Positions 14,984-23,399 of a stretch of 53,187 nt of DNA are shown here, piece by piece (within the stretch, counting starts at the first letter, position 1; every line of letters begins with the position of its first letter). The stretch is from Acidimicrobiaceae bacterium (lineage in GTDB: Bacteria > Actinomycetota > Acidimicrobiia > Acidimicrobiales > RAAP-2), in contig DAIDKS010000014.1 of NCBI GenBank assembly GCA_027449885.1, forward strand, positions 1 to 53,187, written 5' to 3'. The notes beneath the pieces were generated by a model that had not been told where the DNA came from, did no database searches, and saw only the letters and a list, made by a program, of their open reading frames with translations. The translations under genes and the position numbers were made by a program.

Positions 14984-16660
14984 GTGACCACGGAGAGGCT
15001 GCGACCTGACGTGGACATCACGGGCCCCGTCGAGATCGCCCCCCGCGTCTGGTGGGTCGGTCACCTGATCCCCGGCGACCGCTTCCAGGCCCACGCCTAC
15101 CTCATCGAGGCCGGCGACCAGTCGGTCCTCATCGACCCGGGCTCCGCGCTCACCATCGACCACGTGCTCGCGAAGGTGCGTCAGGTCCTCGACCCGCGCG
15201 ACGTCCGCTGGGTCGTCGCGCACCACACCGACCCCGACGTCTGCTCGGCGCTCCCGGTCCTCGACGACCTGGTCCACCCCGACGCCCACATCGTCACCGA
15301 GTGGCGCGGCCAGGCCCTCCTGCGCCACTACGGGTCGCGCCTGCCCTTCTACCTCGTCGAGGACCACGACTGGCGCATCGACCTCGGTGAGGAGCGGCGC
15401 CTCGACTTCACGCTGATCCCGTACCTCCACTTCCCCGGCGCGCTCGCCTCGTACGAGACGTCGTCCCGCGTCCTGTTCACGTGCGACCTCTTCGGCGGCT
15501 TCACCGTGGGAGACGAGCTCGTCGCTCGGGACCTGGGGTACTTCGACGAGATCCGCGCCTTCCACGAGCACTACATGCCGAGCGGGGACATCCTGCGGGC
15601 GGGACTCGACAACCTACGCCACCGGTTCCCCGACACCCGCGTCGTCGCGCCCCAGCACGGACGGATCTTCGCCGACGACCTCGTCTGGCCGATGTTCGAT
15701 CGCCTGAGCGACGTCGAGTGCGGCATCTTCCTCATGGCGCAGGACGACCTCCACCTCGCCAACCTGCTCGCGGCCTCGGCCCTCGAACGGCGCCTCGCCC
15801 AGACGCTCCTCGGCTCGGCGGAGCTGCCCGACCTCGCCGACCGCTCGACGACCCTCCTGCGCGAGTTCCTGCCCGTCGAGCGGCTCGAGGCCTACGTCGC
15901 GACCGAGGACGAGGGGACGCTCCTCTTCTCCCCCGAGGAGGGCTACAGCGGCACGCCCGTCCCGGCGATCCCCTACGGCCCGACGGTGCCGTACCTCGCA
16001 CTACCCCAGCCGGAGGGCGCGCCGTCGATTCGCGTCTACGCCGTCCTCCCGGACGGGGTGGAGATCCCCCGGTCGCTGGCCCGCGCCATGATCCAACTGG
16101 CCCAGCCGATCCAGATCGCGATGTCCGAGCACCTCGCGCGCCGGGCGGCCGCGCGCGAGCGCCAGCGCATCATCGCCGAGACCCTCCGCGACCCCCTGAC
16201 CGGACTGCACAACCGGCGCGTCCTCTCCGACGCGCACGTCGCCGAGGACCCCAGCGCGATCCTGATGATCGACCTCGACAACCTGAAGGACGTGAACGAC
16301 GCCGCCGGGCACGACGCCGGCGACCAGGTCCTCCGGGGGGTGGCCCGGGTCATCCTCGGCAACATCCGCCAGCGCTCCGACCTCGGCGTGCGCTACGGCG
16401 GCGACGAGTTCCTCGTCGTGCTGCGCGAGGCCGGTCAGAGCCACGCGATCGAGGTCGCCGAGCGGATCCGCCAGCAGGTCGAGCACCTGCGCGTCACGAC
16501 GATCCCGGACGGGGCCTCGCCGCTGCGTACCTCGGTCAGCATCGGGGTGGCGATGCACCCCTCGCGCGAGGACCTCGGCATGACGATCCTGCGGGCGGAC
16601 CGCCGCCTCTACGAGGCGAAGTCCACCGGGCGCAATCGCGTCATCACCCCGGGCGACTGA
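14984..16660 (+). CDS. ODP-like metallo-beta-lactamase fold fused to GGDEF diguanylate cyclase
   Basis: A 558-residue signalling protein. Residues ~15-235 are a flavodiiron-like metallo-beta-lactamase domain of the ODP type; candidate metal ligands are H81, D83 and D85 (HHTDPDVCSA), H149, D168 (FTCDLFGG) and H225 (PQHG). ODP domains bind a diiron centre and can sense oxygen. Residues ~265-380 form a linker region that may be GAF-like. Residues 400-556 are a GGDEF domain: DPLTGLHNRR, MIDLDNLKDVND and YGGDEF (GGDEF at 472-476), intact for c-di-GMP synthesis. The inhibitory RxxD site appears absent, with QRSD in its place. The plausible role is oxygen- or NO-dependent c-di-GMP production. No TM segments are seen. 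Confidence 0.8.
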   Translation: MTTERLRPDVDITGPVEIAPRVWWVGHLIPGDRFQAHAYLIEAGDQSVLIDPGSALTIDHVLAKVRQVLDPRDVRWVVAHHTDPDVCSALPVLDDLVHPDAHIVTEWRGQALLRHYGSRLPFYLVEDHDWRIDLGEERRLDFTLIPYLHFPGALASYETSSRVLFTCDLFGGFTVGDELVARDLGYFDEIRAFHEHYMPSGDILRAGLDNLRHRFPDTRVVAPQHGRIFADDLVWPMFDRLSDVECGIFLMAQDDLHLANLLAASALERRLAQTLLGSAELPDLADRSTTLLREFLPVERLEAYVATEDEGTLLFSPEEGYSGTPVPAIPYGPTVPYLALPQPEGAPSIRVYAVLPDGVEIPRSLARAMIQLAQPIQIAMSEHLARRAAARERQRIIAETLRDPLTGLHNRRVLSDAHVAEDPSAILMIDLDNLKDVNDAAGHDAGDQVLRGVARVILGNIRQRSDLGVRYGGDEFLVVLREAGQSHAIEVAERIRQQVEHLRVTTIPDGASPLRTSVSIGVAMHPSREDLGMTILRADRRLYEAKSTGRNRVITPGD

Positions 16661-16671
16661 CGCCACCTGAC

Positions 16672-16677
16672 TAGAGT
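16672..16677 (+). promoter_or_regulatory. -10 box (TAGAGT)
   Basis: TAGAGT lies 27 nt before the ATG of the DUF805 gene; GGGGAGGA forms the ribosome site. Confidence 0.5.
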
Positions 16678-16698
16678 GGCTCCGACCGGGGAGGACCC

Positions 16699-17121
16699 AT
16701 GGGATTCGTCGCCGCGGTGCGGTCGGCCTTCGCCAACTACGCCAACTTCCGAGGACGGGCGACCCGCCCGCAGTACTGGTGGTTCGTCCTCTTCTACCTC
16801 ATCGTCACGATCGTCCTGACGGTGATCGGCTCGCGGGCCCTCACCACGCTCGTCGGGCTCGCCCTGCTCGTTCCCAACATCTCCCTGCAGGTGCGCCGCC
16901 ACCACGACGCCGGGCGGTCGGGCTGGTGGACGCTGACCAGCCTGGTGCCCGTGTGGGGGCTCGTCCTGTTGCTGTACCCCTCGAAGGGGGCGGGCAACCG
17001 CTACAGCGACGGGGCCCTGATCGACGCCCCCGCACCGACGACGAGGTCGTGCGCCAGCTGCGGGAAGATGGCCCTGCCGGGCCAGCACTTCTGCACCGGC
17101 TGCGGCGCCCCGCTGGGCTAG
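16699..17121 (+). CDS. DUF805 membrane protein with C-terminal zinc ribbon
   Basis: A 140-residue protein. Residues 1-105 are DUF805: FANYANFRGRATRPQYWWFVLF, two or three hydrophobic segments, RRHHDAGRSGWW, then YPSKGAGNRY. The C-terminal 30 residues hold a zinc ribbon, CASCGKMALPGQHFCTGCG, likely cytoplasmic. DUF805 proteins are small inner-membrane proteins of unknown function. Its stop overlaps the stop of the convergent amidase gene by 3 nt. Confidence 0.85.
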   Translation: MGFVAAVRSAFANYANFRGRATRPQYWWFVLFYLIVTIVLTVIGSRALTTLVGLALLVPNISLQVRRHHDAGRSGWWTLTSLVPVWGLVLLLYPSKGAGNRYSDGALIDAPAPTTRSCASCGKMALPGQHFCTGCGAPLG

Positions 17122-18593
17122 AGACCCCGGGAGGGGCCGGCGAAGGTCGGGCGCGGGTCGACCCAGGCGCCCGAGGCCGCCACCGCGGCCTCGAGTCGCG
17201 CCGCGGCGGCGAGGACCATCGCCTCCGCCCCGGGACGACCGATGAGGGCCGCCCCCACCGGCAGTCCGTGGACCAGGCCGACCGGCACGCTGGCGATCGG
17301 CCATCCGGCGATCGCCGCGGGCGTCGTCGCCACGCTGGCGATGGCCGGGTGCCCTCCCACCACCAGGTCGCTCTTCCAGGCCGGGCCGTAGGCCGCGGCC
17401 ACCAGGACGTCGGCGTCGGCGAGGGCCGGCTCGAGGCAGACCTCGACGGCCCAGGCCAGGTTGCGGGCCCGGGCGTCGCGGTAGGCGGGACCACCCCGGC
17501 CACCGGTCGCGACCGACTGGAGGAAGAGGTCGTGGCCGAAGTAGGGCTGCTCGGCCTCGGCGTCGGCGTCCTCGTGCATGATCACCTCGAGCAGCGACCG
17601 CACCCCCTCGCCCGGTCGGTCGGCGAGGTAGGCGCCGAGGTCGTCGACCAGCTCGGCGAGCAGCACCGTCAGCTCGTCGGCCCCCTCGGGCTCGCCCGGG
17701 ACCGCGACGTCGCGGCGGCGGACCGGCACCCCGGACTCGGCGAGGGCGGCCACCGCCGCCTCGAGGAGGGCGTCGGTCGCCGCGTGCCCGGTCGTCCACG
17801 TCGCCGCGACGACGACCCGGGGATCGCCCGTGACGGCCGGGAGCCGCACGCCGGCGAGGACCTCGTAGAGCGCGGCGACGTCGGCCACCGTGCGGGCCAT
17901 CGGACCGGGGCTGTCCTGGCTGGCGCTGATCGGGACCACGTGGGCCGTCGGGACGGCCCCGACGGTCGGCTTGAGGCCGACGACGCCGTTGAGCGAGGAC
18001 GGGCACACGATCGACCCGTCCGTCTCGGTCCCCACCGCGAGGGGGGCGTAGCGGGCGGCGAGGGCCGCGCCCGAGCCCGACGAGGAGCCGCCCGCCGAGC
18101 GGTCGAGGGCCCAGGGATTGGCGACCAGCCCGCCGGTCGCCGACCACCCGCTCGTCGAGCGGGCCGAGCGGATGTTGGCCCACTGGCTGAGGTTGGTGCT
18201 ACCGAGCACGACGGCCCCGGCCTCGCGCAGACGCGCCACGAGCGGGGCGTCCCGCGTCGGCCGACCGACGAGGGCCGTCGAGCCCGCGAGTCCCGGCAGT
18301 CCCCGCGCCTCGATGTTGTCCTTCACGAGGACCGGGATCCCGTGGAGGGGGCCCCGCACCTTCCCGGCGCGACGCTCGGCGTCGCGCTGCGCGGCGACCT
18401 CCAGCGCGTCCGGGGCGAGGGCCGCCACGGCGCGCAGGGCCGTCGGGGTCGACGGCCCGTCGAGGGCCCCGATGCGGCCGATCAGCTCGCCGACGACGCC
18501 CTCGCTCGAGAGGGATCCGTCGGCCAGGTGGGCGGCGAGGGCTCGCGCGTCCATCTCGTGGACGGGCTGGTCGGGAACCGAGTGATCGCTCAT
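17118..18593 (-). CDS. Amidase signature family hydrolase
   Basis: A 491-residue enzyme of the amidase signature family (Ser-cisSer-Lys triad). GIPVLVKDNIEARGLP holds the catalytic lysine; SAGGSSSGSGAALAARYAPLAVGTETDGSI holds the glycine/serine-rich core with the two serines. Such enzymes hydrolyse carboxamides; the closest style is the 'glutamyl-tRNA amidotransferase A-like' secondary amidases, but no gatB/gatC is near, so it is probably a stand-alone amidase. ATG 18593 was preferred to an upstream frame start because AGGAGGAG lies directly before it. It follows the alkylsulfatase gene by 8 bp, so the two are cotranscribed. Confidence 0.87.
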   Translation of the reverse strand: MSDHSVPDQPVHEMDARALAAHLADGSLSSEGVVGELIGRIGALDGPSTPTALRAVAALAPDALEVAAQRDAERRAGKVRGPLHGIPVLVKDNIEARGLPGLAGSTALVGRPTRDAPLVARLREAGAVVLGSTNLSQWANIRSARSTSGWSATGGLVANPWALDRSAGGSSSGSGAALAARYAPLAVGTETDGSIVCPSSLNGVVGLKPTVGAVPTAHVVPISASQDSPGPMARTVADVAALYEVLAGVRLPAVTGDPRVVVAATWTTGHAATDALLEAAVAALAESGVPVRRRDVAVPGEPEGADELTVLLAELVDDLGAYLADRPGEGVRSLLEVIMHEDADAEAEQPYFGHDLFLQSVATGGRGGPAYRDARARNLAWAVEVCLEPALADADVLVAAAYGPAWKSDLVVGGHPAIASVATTPAAIAGWPIASVPVGLVHGLPVGAALIGRPGAEAMVLAAAARLEAAVAASGAWVDPRPTFAGPSRGL

Positions 18594-18601
18594 CTCTCCT
18601 C

Positions 18602-20503
18602 CTAGGGCAGGACGATCTCGAAGCCGAGGGGGAACGTGTCGAGGTGGCCGCACAGCGCGTCGAGCACCGCGGGGTCCCCCGCGCAGCTCGCGCCACCCGC
18701 GGCGACGAGATCCGACAGCGTCGCGGTGCCGGCGGCGAGGGGCGCGAAGCCGGCGACCGTCGTCGTCACGCGCAGCGCCGCGTCGGCCTCGCGGGTGCGA
18801 CGAGCGTGCACGACCCCGTGGCGGACCCCGACGAGCCAGGTCTCGTCGCGGTCGCCGAAGTGGACGCTCGCGTCGAGGGTGAGCCGCTCCGCGGCCGGAC
18901 CGTCGAGGCGTACCCCAATGAGGTCGAAGAGGTCCTCGGGCCGCAGGTGCCGCACCATCGCCGGGTCGACGCTCCGCCCGGCGTGGGGGAGGGGCGTCCC
19001 CCCGCGACGCAGCTCCATCGCGCCCGTGAGGTAGACGTCGCGCCAGGGTCCGGACTCGGCCTGGTAGCCGAGCTGCTCGTAGGCGTCGGCGAGGAGCGAA
19101 CGGGCCCCCGCGTGGTGGGGCTCGGCGAAGACGACGTGCTGGAGCACCTCGGCGACCCAGCGGTAGTCCCCCTCGGCGAAGGAGTCGCCGGCTCGCGCGA
19201 CGACGGCGTCGGACCCGCCCATGTAGGCGAGGTAGCGACGGGCCGCCTCGACGGGAGGGTGGGGGTCGAGGTGGGCCGGCACCGCGTCGTAGAAGCCCAG
19301 GTAGCGCTGGTAGACGGCGCGCACGTTGTGCGAGACCGTGCCGTAGTAGTCGCGATTGAAGAACTCGTCGCCGAGCGCGTCCGGGAGTCGCACCGCCGCG
19401 GCGATCTCGAGCGGGGTGAGGCCGTGGTTCGCGAGCCGCAGGGCCTGATCGTGGAGGTAGCGGTAGGCGTCGCGTTGGCTCGCGAGGTAGTGGGCGACCT
19501 CGGACGACCCGAAGCGGGGCCAGTGGTGCGAGGCGAAGGCCACGTCGCTCGCCGCCCCGAAGAGCTCCAGCGCCTCGTCGATGTACTTCGACCAGCCGAG
19601 CGCGTCACGGACCTGGGCTCCGCGCAGGGTGTAGAGGTTGTGCTGGGTGGCCGTGCAGTTCTCCGCGAGGCAGAGGGCGCGGTGCTCCGGCAGGTAGAGG
19701 TTCATCTCGGCCGGCGCCTCGGTGCCCGGGGTCATCTGCACGACGAGGCGTACGCCGTCGAGGACGATCTCCTCGCCGGTGGTGCGCGCGAGGCGGGTCG
19801 GGGCGACGAGCGAGGCGCTCGGCAGGGCCGGGAGGCCCTTGCCGAGACCGGTGTCGACGTGGCCGCGCGCGTCGTGGCCGAGCAGGACGCCGTACATGTA
19901 GGTCGCTCGCCGCAGCATCGCCGGGCCGGCGAGGATCTGCTCGCTGACCGCGGCCTCGAGGAATCCCGCGGGGGCGATCACCTCGACCTCGCCGCGCTCG
20001 ACGGCCGCCTCGTCGACCACGCCGAGGACCCCCCCGTAGTGGTCGGCGTGACTGTGGGTGTAGAGGACGGCGCGCACCGGGCGCTCGCCCAGGTGCTCGG
20101 CGACGAGGGCCCGGGCGGCCCGGGCCGTCTCGGTCGAGGTGAGCGGGTCGATCACGATCCAGCCCGTTCGACCGGCGATGAAGGTGACGTTCGAGATGTC
20201 GAGGCCGCGCACCTGGTAGACGCCGGGCACGACCTCGAAGAGTCCGGCCACGTTGTTGAGCTGGGCCTGACGCCACAGGCTCGGGTTGACGGTCGGCGGG
20301 CACTCCCCGTCGAGGAAGGCGTAGCTGTCGAGGTCCCAGAGCGCGTGGCCGAAGGCGCCCTCGACCCGGCCCGCACCCGGCGCGGCGATCCGTCCCCGCG
20401 TCGCGCGCGCTCGGTCGTCGTCGCTCTGACGGGCGAGCCACGCCGCGACCGCCGCCTGGCGGGCGGCCGTCGCGGGCGTCGCGTCCCGGCGCTCGTCGTC
20501 CAC
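18602..20503 (-). CDS. Alkyl sulfatase, MBL-fold type (SdsA1/BDS1-like)
   Basis: A 633-residue hydrolase. The metallo-beta-lactamase zinc motif is THSHADHYGG; ENCTATQHNLYTLRGAQVRDALGWSKYID and ASHHWPRFGS are typical of SdsA1-type alkylsulfatases. The middle is an alkyl sulfatase dimerisation region (SFAEGDYRWVAEVLQHVVFAEPHH) and the last ~110 residues are an SCP2-like sterol-carrier domain. It would release alcohol and sulfate from primary alkyl sulfates such as SDS. No clear signal peptide is seen. The GTG start at 20503 was chosen because it sits behind an AAGGGGGTGA ribosome site; the open frame upstream is Arg/Gly-rich antisense sequence. Confidence 0.85.
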   Translation of the reverse strand: MDDERRDATPATAARQAAVAAWLARQSDDDRARATRGRIAAPGAGRVEGAFGHALWDLDSYAFLDGECPPTVNPSLWRQAQLNNVAGLFEVVPGVYQVRGLDISNVTFIAGRTGWIVIDPLTSTETARAARALVAEHLGERPVRAVLYTHSHADHYGGVLGVVDEAAVERGEVEVIAPAGFLEAAVSEQILAGPAMLRRATYMYGVLLGHDARGHVDTGLGKGLPALPSASLVAPTRLARTTGEEIVLDGVRLVVQMTPGTEAPAEMNLYLPEHRALCLAENCTATQHNLYTLRGAQVRDALGWSKYIDEALELFGAASDVAFASHHWPRFGSSEVAHYLASQRDAYRYLHDQALRLANHGLTPLEIAAAVRLPDALGDEFFNRDYYGTVSHNVRAVYQRYLGFYDAVPAHLDPHPPVEAARRYLAYMGGSDAVVARAGDSFAEGDYRWVAEVLQHVVFAEPHHAGARSLLADAYEQLGYQAESGPWRDVYLTGAMELRRGGTPLPHAGRSVDPAMVRHLRPEDLFDLIGVRLDGPAAERLTLDASVHFGDRDETWLVGVRHGVVHARRTREADAALRVTTTVAGFAPLAAGTATLSDLVAAGGASCAGDPAVLDALCGHLDTFPLGFEIVLP

Positions 20504-20523
20504 GTCACCCCCTTCGCCGGGGA

Positions 20524-20565
20524 ACGCTAACCCACTCGGACGCGTCGTCGCGACGGGGCTACGGT
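20524..20565. promoter_or_regulatory. Divergent -10 boxes: alkylsulfatase (minus) and acyl-CoA dehydrogenase (plus)
   Basis: On the minus strand TAGCGT (20524-20529) precedes the sulfatase leader. On the plus strand TACGGT (20560-20565) is followed by exactly 6 nt and then ACG, the first codon of the acyl-CoA dehydrogenase frame. The two promoters are back to back within about 40 bp. Confidence 0.5.
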
Positions 20566-20571
20566 GGCAGC

Positions 20572-21759
20572 ACGACCACTTCGCACGACCACGACCACAC
20601 GGGCCGCGGGCTCCTCGCCCCGGAGACGGGCGGAGCGCCTCGGGGGCTGCTCGCCGAGGACGACCCCCGGCGCGGCGAGATCCGCGACTGGCTCGCCGCC
20701 CACCCCGACCCCGACGGCGCCACCCTGGCCGCGGCCGGGCTCGTCGCGCCCCACTGGCCGCCACCGTGGGGCCGGGGCGCCGACCCGATCCACCGACTGG
20801 TGATCGAGGACGAGTTGCGCCGGGCCGGCGTGCGCCGACCGATCAACCCCATCGGCATCGGGTGGGCCGGACCGACCCTCGTCGCCGGCGGCACCGAGGA
20901 GCAGCAGCGCCGCTGGCTCCCCGGCATCCTGAGCGGTGAGGACATCTGGTGCCAGCTCTTCAGCGAGCCCGACGCCGGGAGCGACCTCGCGTCGCTCGCC
21001 ACGCGCGCGACCCGCGACGGCGACGAGTGGGTGATCACGGGCCGCAAGGTCTGGACGAGCTACGCGCACCTGGCGCGCTGGGGCATCCTGCTCGCGCGCA
21101 CCTCGCGCGACGGACGCCCCCAGGACGGCATCAGCTACTTCGTCTGTCCGATGGACGCCCCGGGCATCGAGATCCGTCCCCTGGTCGACATGACCGGCGA
21201 GCACGCCTTCAACGAGGTGACCCTCGACGACGTGCGGCTCCCGGCCGACCACCTGATCGGCGCCGCCGGCGACGGCTGGCGGCTCGCCAAGGTCACGCTG
21301 GCCAACGAGCGCATCGCCCTCTCGGGCGAGGGATCGCTGTGGGGCCGGGGGCCGACGGCCGAGGACCTCGTCACGCGGGCGCGCGAGCTCGGGCTCGAGC
21401 TCGCCCCCACCCAGCGCGACGCCCTGACGCGCGTGTGGATGGAGGGCGAGATCCTGCGCTACCTCCGCCTGCGACTCCTCAACGCCGCGGCCGCCGGTCG
21501 GGGCCCCGGGCCCGAGGCGAGCGTGCGCAAGGCCCTCGCCGACGAGCACGGGCAGCACGTCATGGGCCTCGCCCAGGACCTCGCCGGCCCGGCCGCGATG
21601 CTGGCAGGCCGCGGACCGGGCGGGATCGACGGCGCCGAGGGCGAGGAGTGGTCCTTCGGCTTCCTCTACAGCCAGGCCCTCACGATCGGCGGGGGGACCT
21701 CGGTGGTGCAGCGCAACATCATCGCCGAGCGCGTGCTCGGGCTGCCGCGCGATCTCTAG
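20572..21759 (+). CDS. Acyl-CoA dehydrogenase, apparent non-canonical ACG start
   Basis: A flavin enzyme of 395 residues if started at 20572. Family motifs: CQLFSEPDAGSDLASLATRATRDGDEWVITGRKVWTS is the FAD/substrate signature; SQALTIGGGTSVVQRNIIAERVLGLPRDL is the C-terminal signature. The frame upstream of GTG 20800 still looks coding (GEIRDWLAAHP, AAAGLVAPHWPPPWGRGADPIHRLV), giving normal family length, yet contains no ATG, GTG or TTG. The codon at the leaderless +6 position is ACG (Thr), followed by TTSHDHDH. Either ACG is used, ATG has mutated or been misread, or translation starts at GTG 20800 and gives a truncated protein of 319 residues. The usual catalytic glutamate was not pinned. Confidence 0.75.
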   Translation, partial: TTTSHDHDHTGRGLLAPETGGAPRGLLAEDDPRRGEIRDWLAAHPDPDGATLAAAGLVAPHWPPPWGRGADPIHRLVIEDELRRAGVRRPINPIGIGWAGPTLVAGGTEEQQRRWLPGILSGEDIWCQLFSEPDAGSDLASLATRATRDGDEWVITGRKVWTSYAHLARWGILLARTSRDGRPQDGISYFVCPMDAPGIEIRPLVDMTGEHAFNEVTLDDVRLPADHLIGAAGDGWRLAKVTLANERIALSGEGSLWGRGPTAEDLVTRARELGLELAPTQRDALTRVWMEGEILRYLRLRLLNAAAAGRGPGPEASVRKALADEHGQHVMGLAQDLAGPAAMLAGRGPGGIDGAEGEEWSFGFLYSQALTIGGGTSVVQRNIIAERVLGLPRDL

Positions 21760-22002
21760 GGCCGGTCGGTCCGGGCCGTAGCGGGCGACGGTGACGGCGA
21801 TCGTGCTCGGCTCGCTGACGGCGAGGACGAGGAGCATGACGCTCACGGCGACGAGCGCGGCGACCTCGACGGGGAGCCCCCGGACCGGCACGATCCCGAT
21901 CCTCGGTCGCGTCGGCGCGATCGTCACGCCCCCCTTCGGCACCCGCTGATCGGGGAAACGACGCCGCCGCCGCCGCCGACGCCACGATCGCGGGGGCCGT
22001 GG

Positions 22003-22008
22003 GAGACT
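22003..22008 (+). promoter_or_regulatory. -10-like box (GAGACT), leaderless spacing
   Basis: GAGACT lies 6 nt before the ATG of the dehydrogenase gene. The same hexamer at the same spacing precedes the O-methyltransferase gene near 50.9 kb. Confidence 0.45.
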
Positions 22009-22014
22009 GGGCGC

Positions 22015-23097
22015 ATGACCGCACCCCAGCCCACCATCGTCGTCTGCGACGGCGACGAGACCGGCCAGGAACTCCTCGAGGAGTCCCTGCGCGTGATGAC
22101 CCCCGAGCTGCTGGGGGTGGACCTCGCCCTCGTGCACTACGACCTCTCGCTCGCGAACCGCCGCGCCACGCGCAACGACGTGGTCCGCGAGGCGGCGGCG
22201 GCCATGGTCGAGCACGGACTCGGCCTGAAGGCCGCCACGATCACCCCCCCGGAGATCGGGGGCGTCGGCTCCCCCAACCGACTCCTCCGCGAGGGGATCG
22301 GCGGATCGGTCATCGTCCGCACCGGTCGGCGCATCCCGGGCGTCGCGCCGGTCGTGGCGACCTCGCGACCGATCGTGGTCATCCGCATGGCCGTGGGCGA
22401 CGCCTACGGCGCCGAGGAGGGGCGCGACGGCGAGGACGGGGGCTTCGGCGAGGTCGCCTGGCGGACCGAGCGCATCGACCGCTCGGTCTGCCGCTACGTG
22501 GCCGAGTACGCCTTCCAGGCGGCCGAGCAGATGGACGGCGTCGTCTACGGCGGCCCGAAGTGGACGGTCTCGCCCGTCTACGAGGGGATGCTCAAGGAGG
22601 AGATGGACGCCGCCGCCGCCCGTCACCCCCACGTCGCGTACCGACCGCTGCTGATCGACGCCCTCTACGCGCAGCTGCTCACCGAGGCCCACGAGCGGGC
22701 CCTGGTCATCCCCGCCCTCAACCGCGACGGGGACTGCCTCTCCGACATGGTGCTCGCGCTCTTCGGGTCGATCGCCGGCGCCGAGTCGGTCCTGCTGAGC
22801 CTCAACGAGTCGCTCCACCCCGTGGTCGCCATGGCCGAGGCCCCGCACGGCACCGCGCCCACCCTGCAGGGCAAGAACGTGGCGAACCCGATGGCCATGC
22901 TGCTGGCCCAGGCGGCCCTGCTGGACCAGGCCGCCCTGCGCCGGGAGGACGCGACCTTCCACCGGGCGGCCGAGCGCCTGCGGACGGCGACCCTCGAGGG
23001 GGCGGCCGAGGGCGTGCGCACCTTCGACCTGGGCGGCGACGCCTCGACCAGCGGCGTCGTCGACGACGTCATCGCCCGGCTGCGCGCGTCCCGCTAG
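22015..23097 (+). CDS. Isocitrate/isopropylmalate dehydrogenase family protein
   Basis: A 360-residue protein of the beta-decarboxylating dehydrogenase family: CDGDETGQELLEESLRV at the start, TPPEIGGVGSPNRLLREGIGGSVIVRTGRRIPG in the substrate region, DALYAQLLT, NRDGDCLSDMVLALFGSIAGAESVLL (metal-binding aspartate) and EAPHGTAPTLQGKNVANPMAMLLAQA for NAD(P) binding. The order is typical of isocitrate or 3-isopropylmalate dehydrogenases, which oxidise a hydroxy-acid to a keto-acid plus CO2. The substrate cannot be decided; the NAD motif HGTAP is as in both. Leaderless start inferred. Confidence 0.8.
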   Translation: MTAPQPTIVVCDGDETGQELLEESLRVMTPELLGVDLALVHYDLSLANRRATRNDVVREAAAAMVEHGLGLKAATITPPEIGGVGSPNRLLREGIGGSVIVRTGRRIPGVAPVVATSRPIVVIRMAVGDAYGAEEGRDGEDGGFGEVAWRTERIDRSVCRYVAEYAFQAAEQMDGVVYGGPKWTVSPVYEGMLKEEMDAAAARHPHVAYRPLLIDALYAQLLTEAHERALVIPALNRDGDCLSDMVLALFGSIAGAESVLLSLNESLHPVVAMAEAPHGTAPTLQGKNVANPMAMLLAQAALLDQAALRREDATFHRAAERLRTATLEGAAEGVRTFDLGGDASTSGVVDDVIARLRASR

Positions 23098-23122
23098 GCG
23101 GCCCGGGACCTTCGACCCGGTG

Positions 23123-23146
23123 TAGGGTGATACCCCCGGGGGTATC
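23123..23146 (+). promoter_or_regulatory. Promoter with CsoR/CstR-type palindromic operator
   Basis: TAGGGT (23123-23128) is a -10 box and is joined directly to an 18-bp perfect palindrome, GATACCCCCGGGGGTATC (23129-23146), which would cover the transcription start. TACCCCC/GGGGGTA palindromes are typical operators of CsoR-family repressors that sense copper or, in CstR, persulfides. No csoR gene lies in the window. Confidence 0.65.
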
Positions 23147-23168
23147 ATGGGGGGACAAGGAGGCTCAC

Positions 23169-23372
23169 ATGACGAAGAACGAAGGAACGGTCGACCGGGT
23201 CATCCGCCTGATCATCGCGGTCGTCGCGGCCATCGCGGCCATCGCGGTCGGGAGCGGGTCGGTCGGCGGCATCATCCTCTGGGTCGTCGCGGCGCTCATG
23301 GCGGTCACCAGCGCCACGGGGTTCTGCGTGCTCTACAAGCTGATCGGCGTCAACACCTGCCCTCGCCAGTAG
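23169..23372 (+). CDS. DUF2892 (YgaP-like) small membrane protein
   Basis: A 67-residue protein with two hydrophobic segments: VDRVIRLIIAVVAAIAAIAVGSGS and IILWVVAALMAVTSATGFCVLYKLIGVNTC. The TGFCxLYxLxGxNTC ending is diagnostic for DUF2892, the membrane module fused to rhodanese in YgaP. AAGGAGG lies 6 nt before the ATG. It is the first gene behind a CsoR/CstR-type operator, a common setting for this family in sulfide or persulfide stress. Confidence 0.85.
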   Translation: MTKNEGTVDRVIRLIIAVVAAIAAIAVGSGSVGGIILWVVAALMAVTSATGFCVLYKLIGVNTCPRQ

Positions 23373-23399
23373 CCTGCGCCGGGGAGACCCGGAGGTGAC

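Noticed and set aside
20504..20764. N-terminal extension of the alkyl sulfatase
   Set aside because: The added 87 residues are Arg/Gly-rich, antisense to the acyl-CoA dehydrogenase start, and lie upstream of the predicted promoter.
20527..23148. 873-codon minus-strand ORF
   Set aside because: It is antisense to the acyl-CoA dehydrogenase and dehydrogenase genes, which have clear family motifs; only the short intergenic piece was kept as a low-interest finding.
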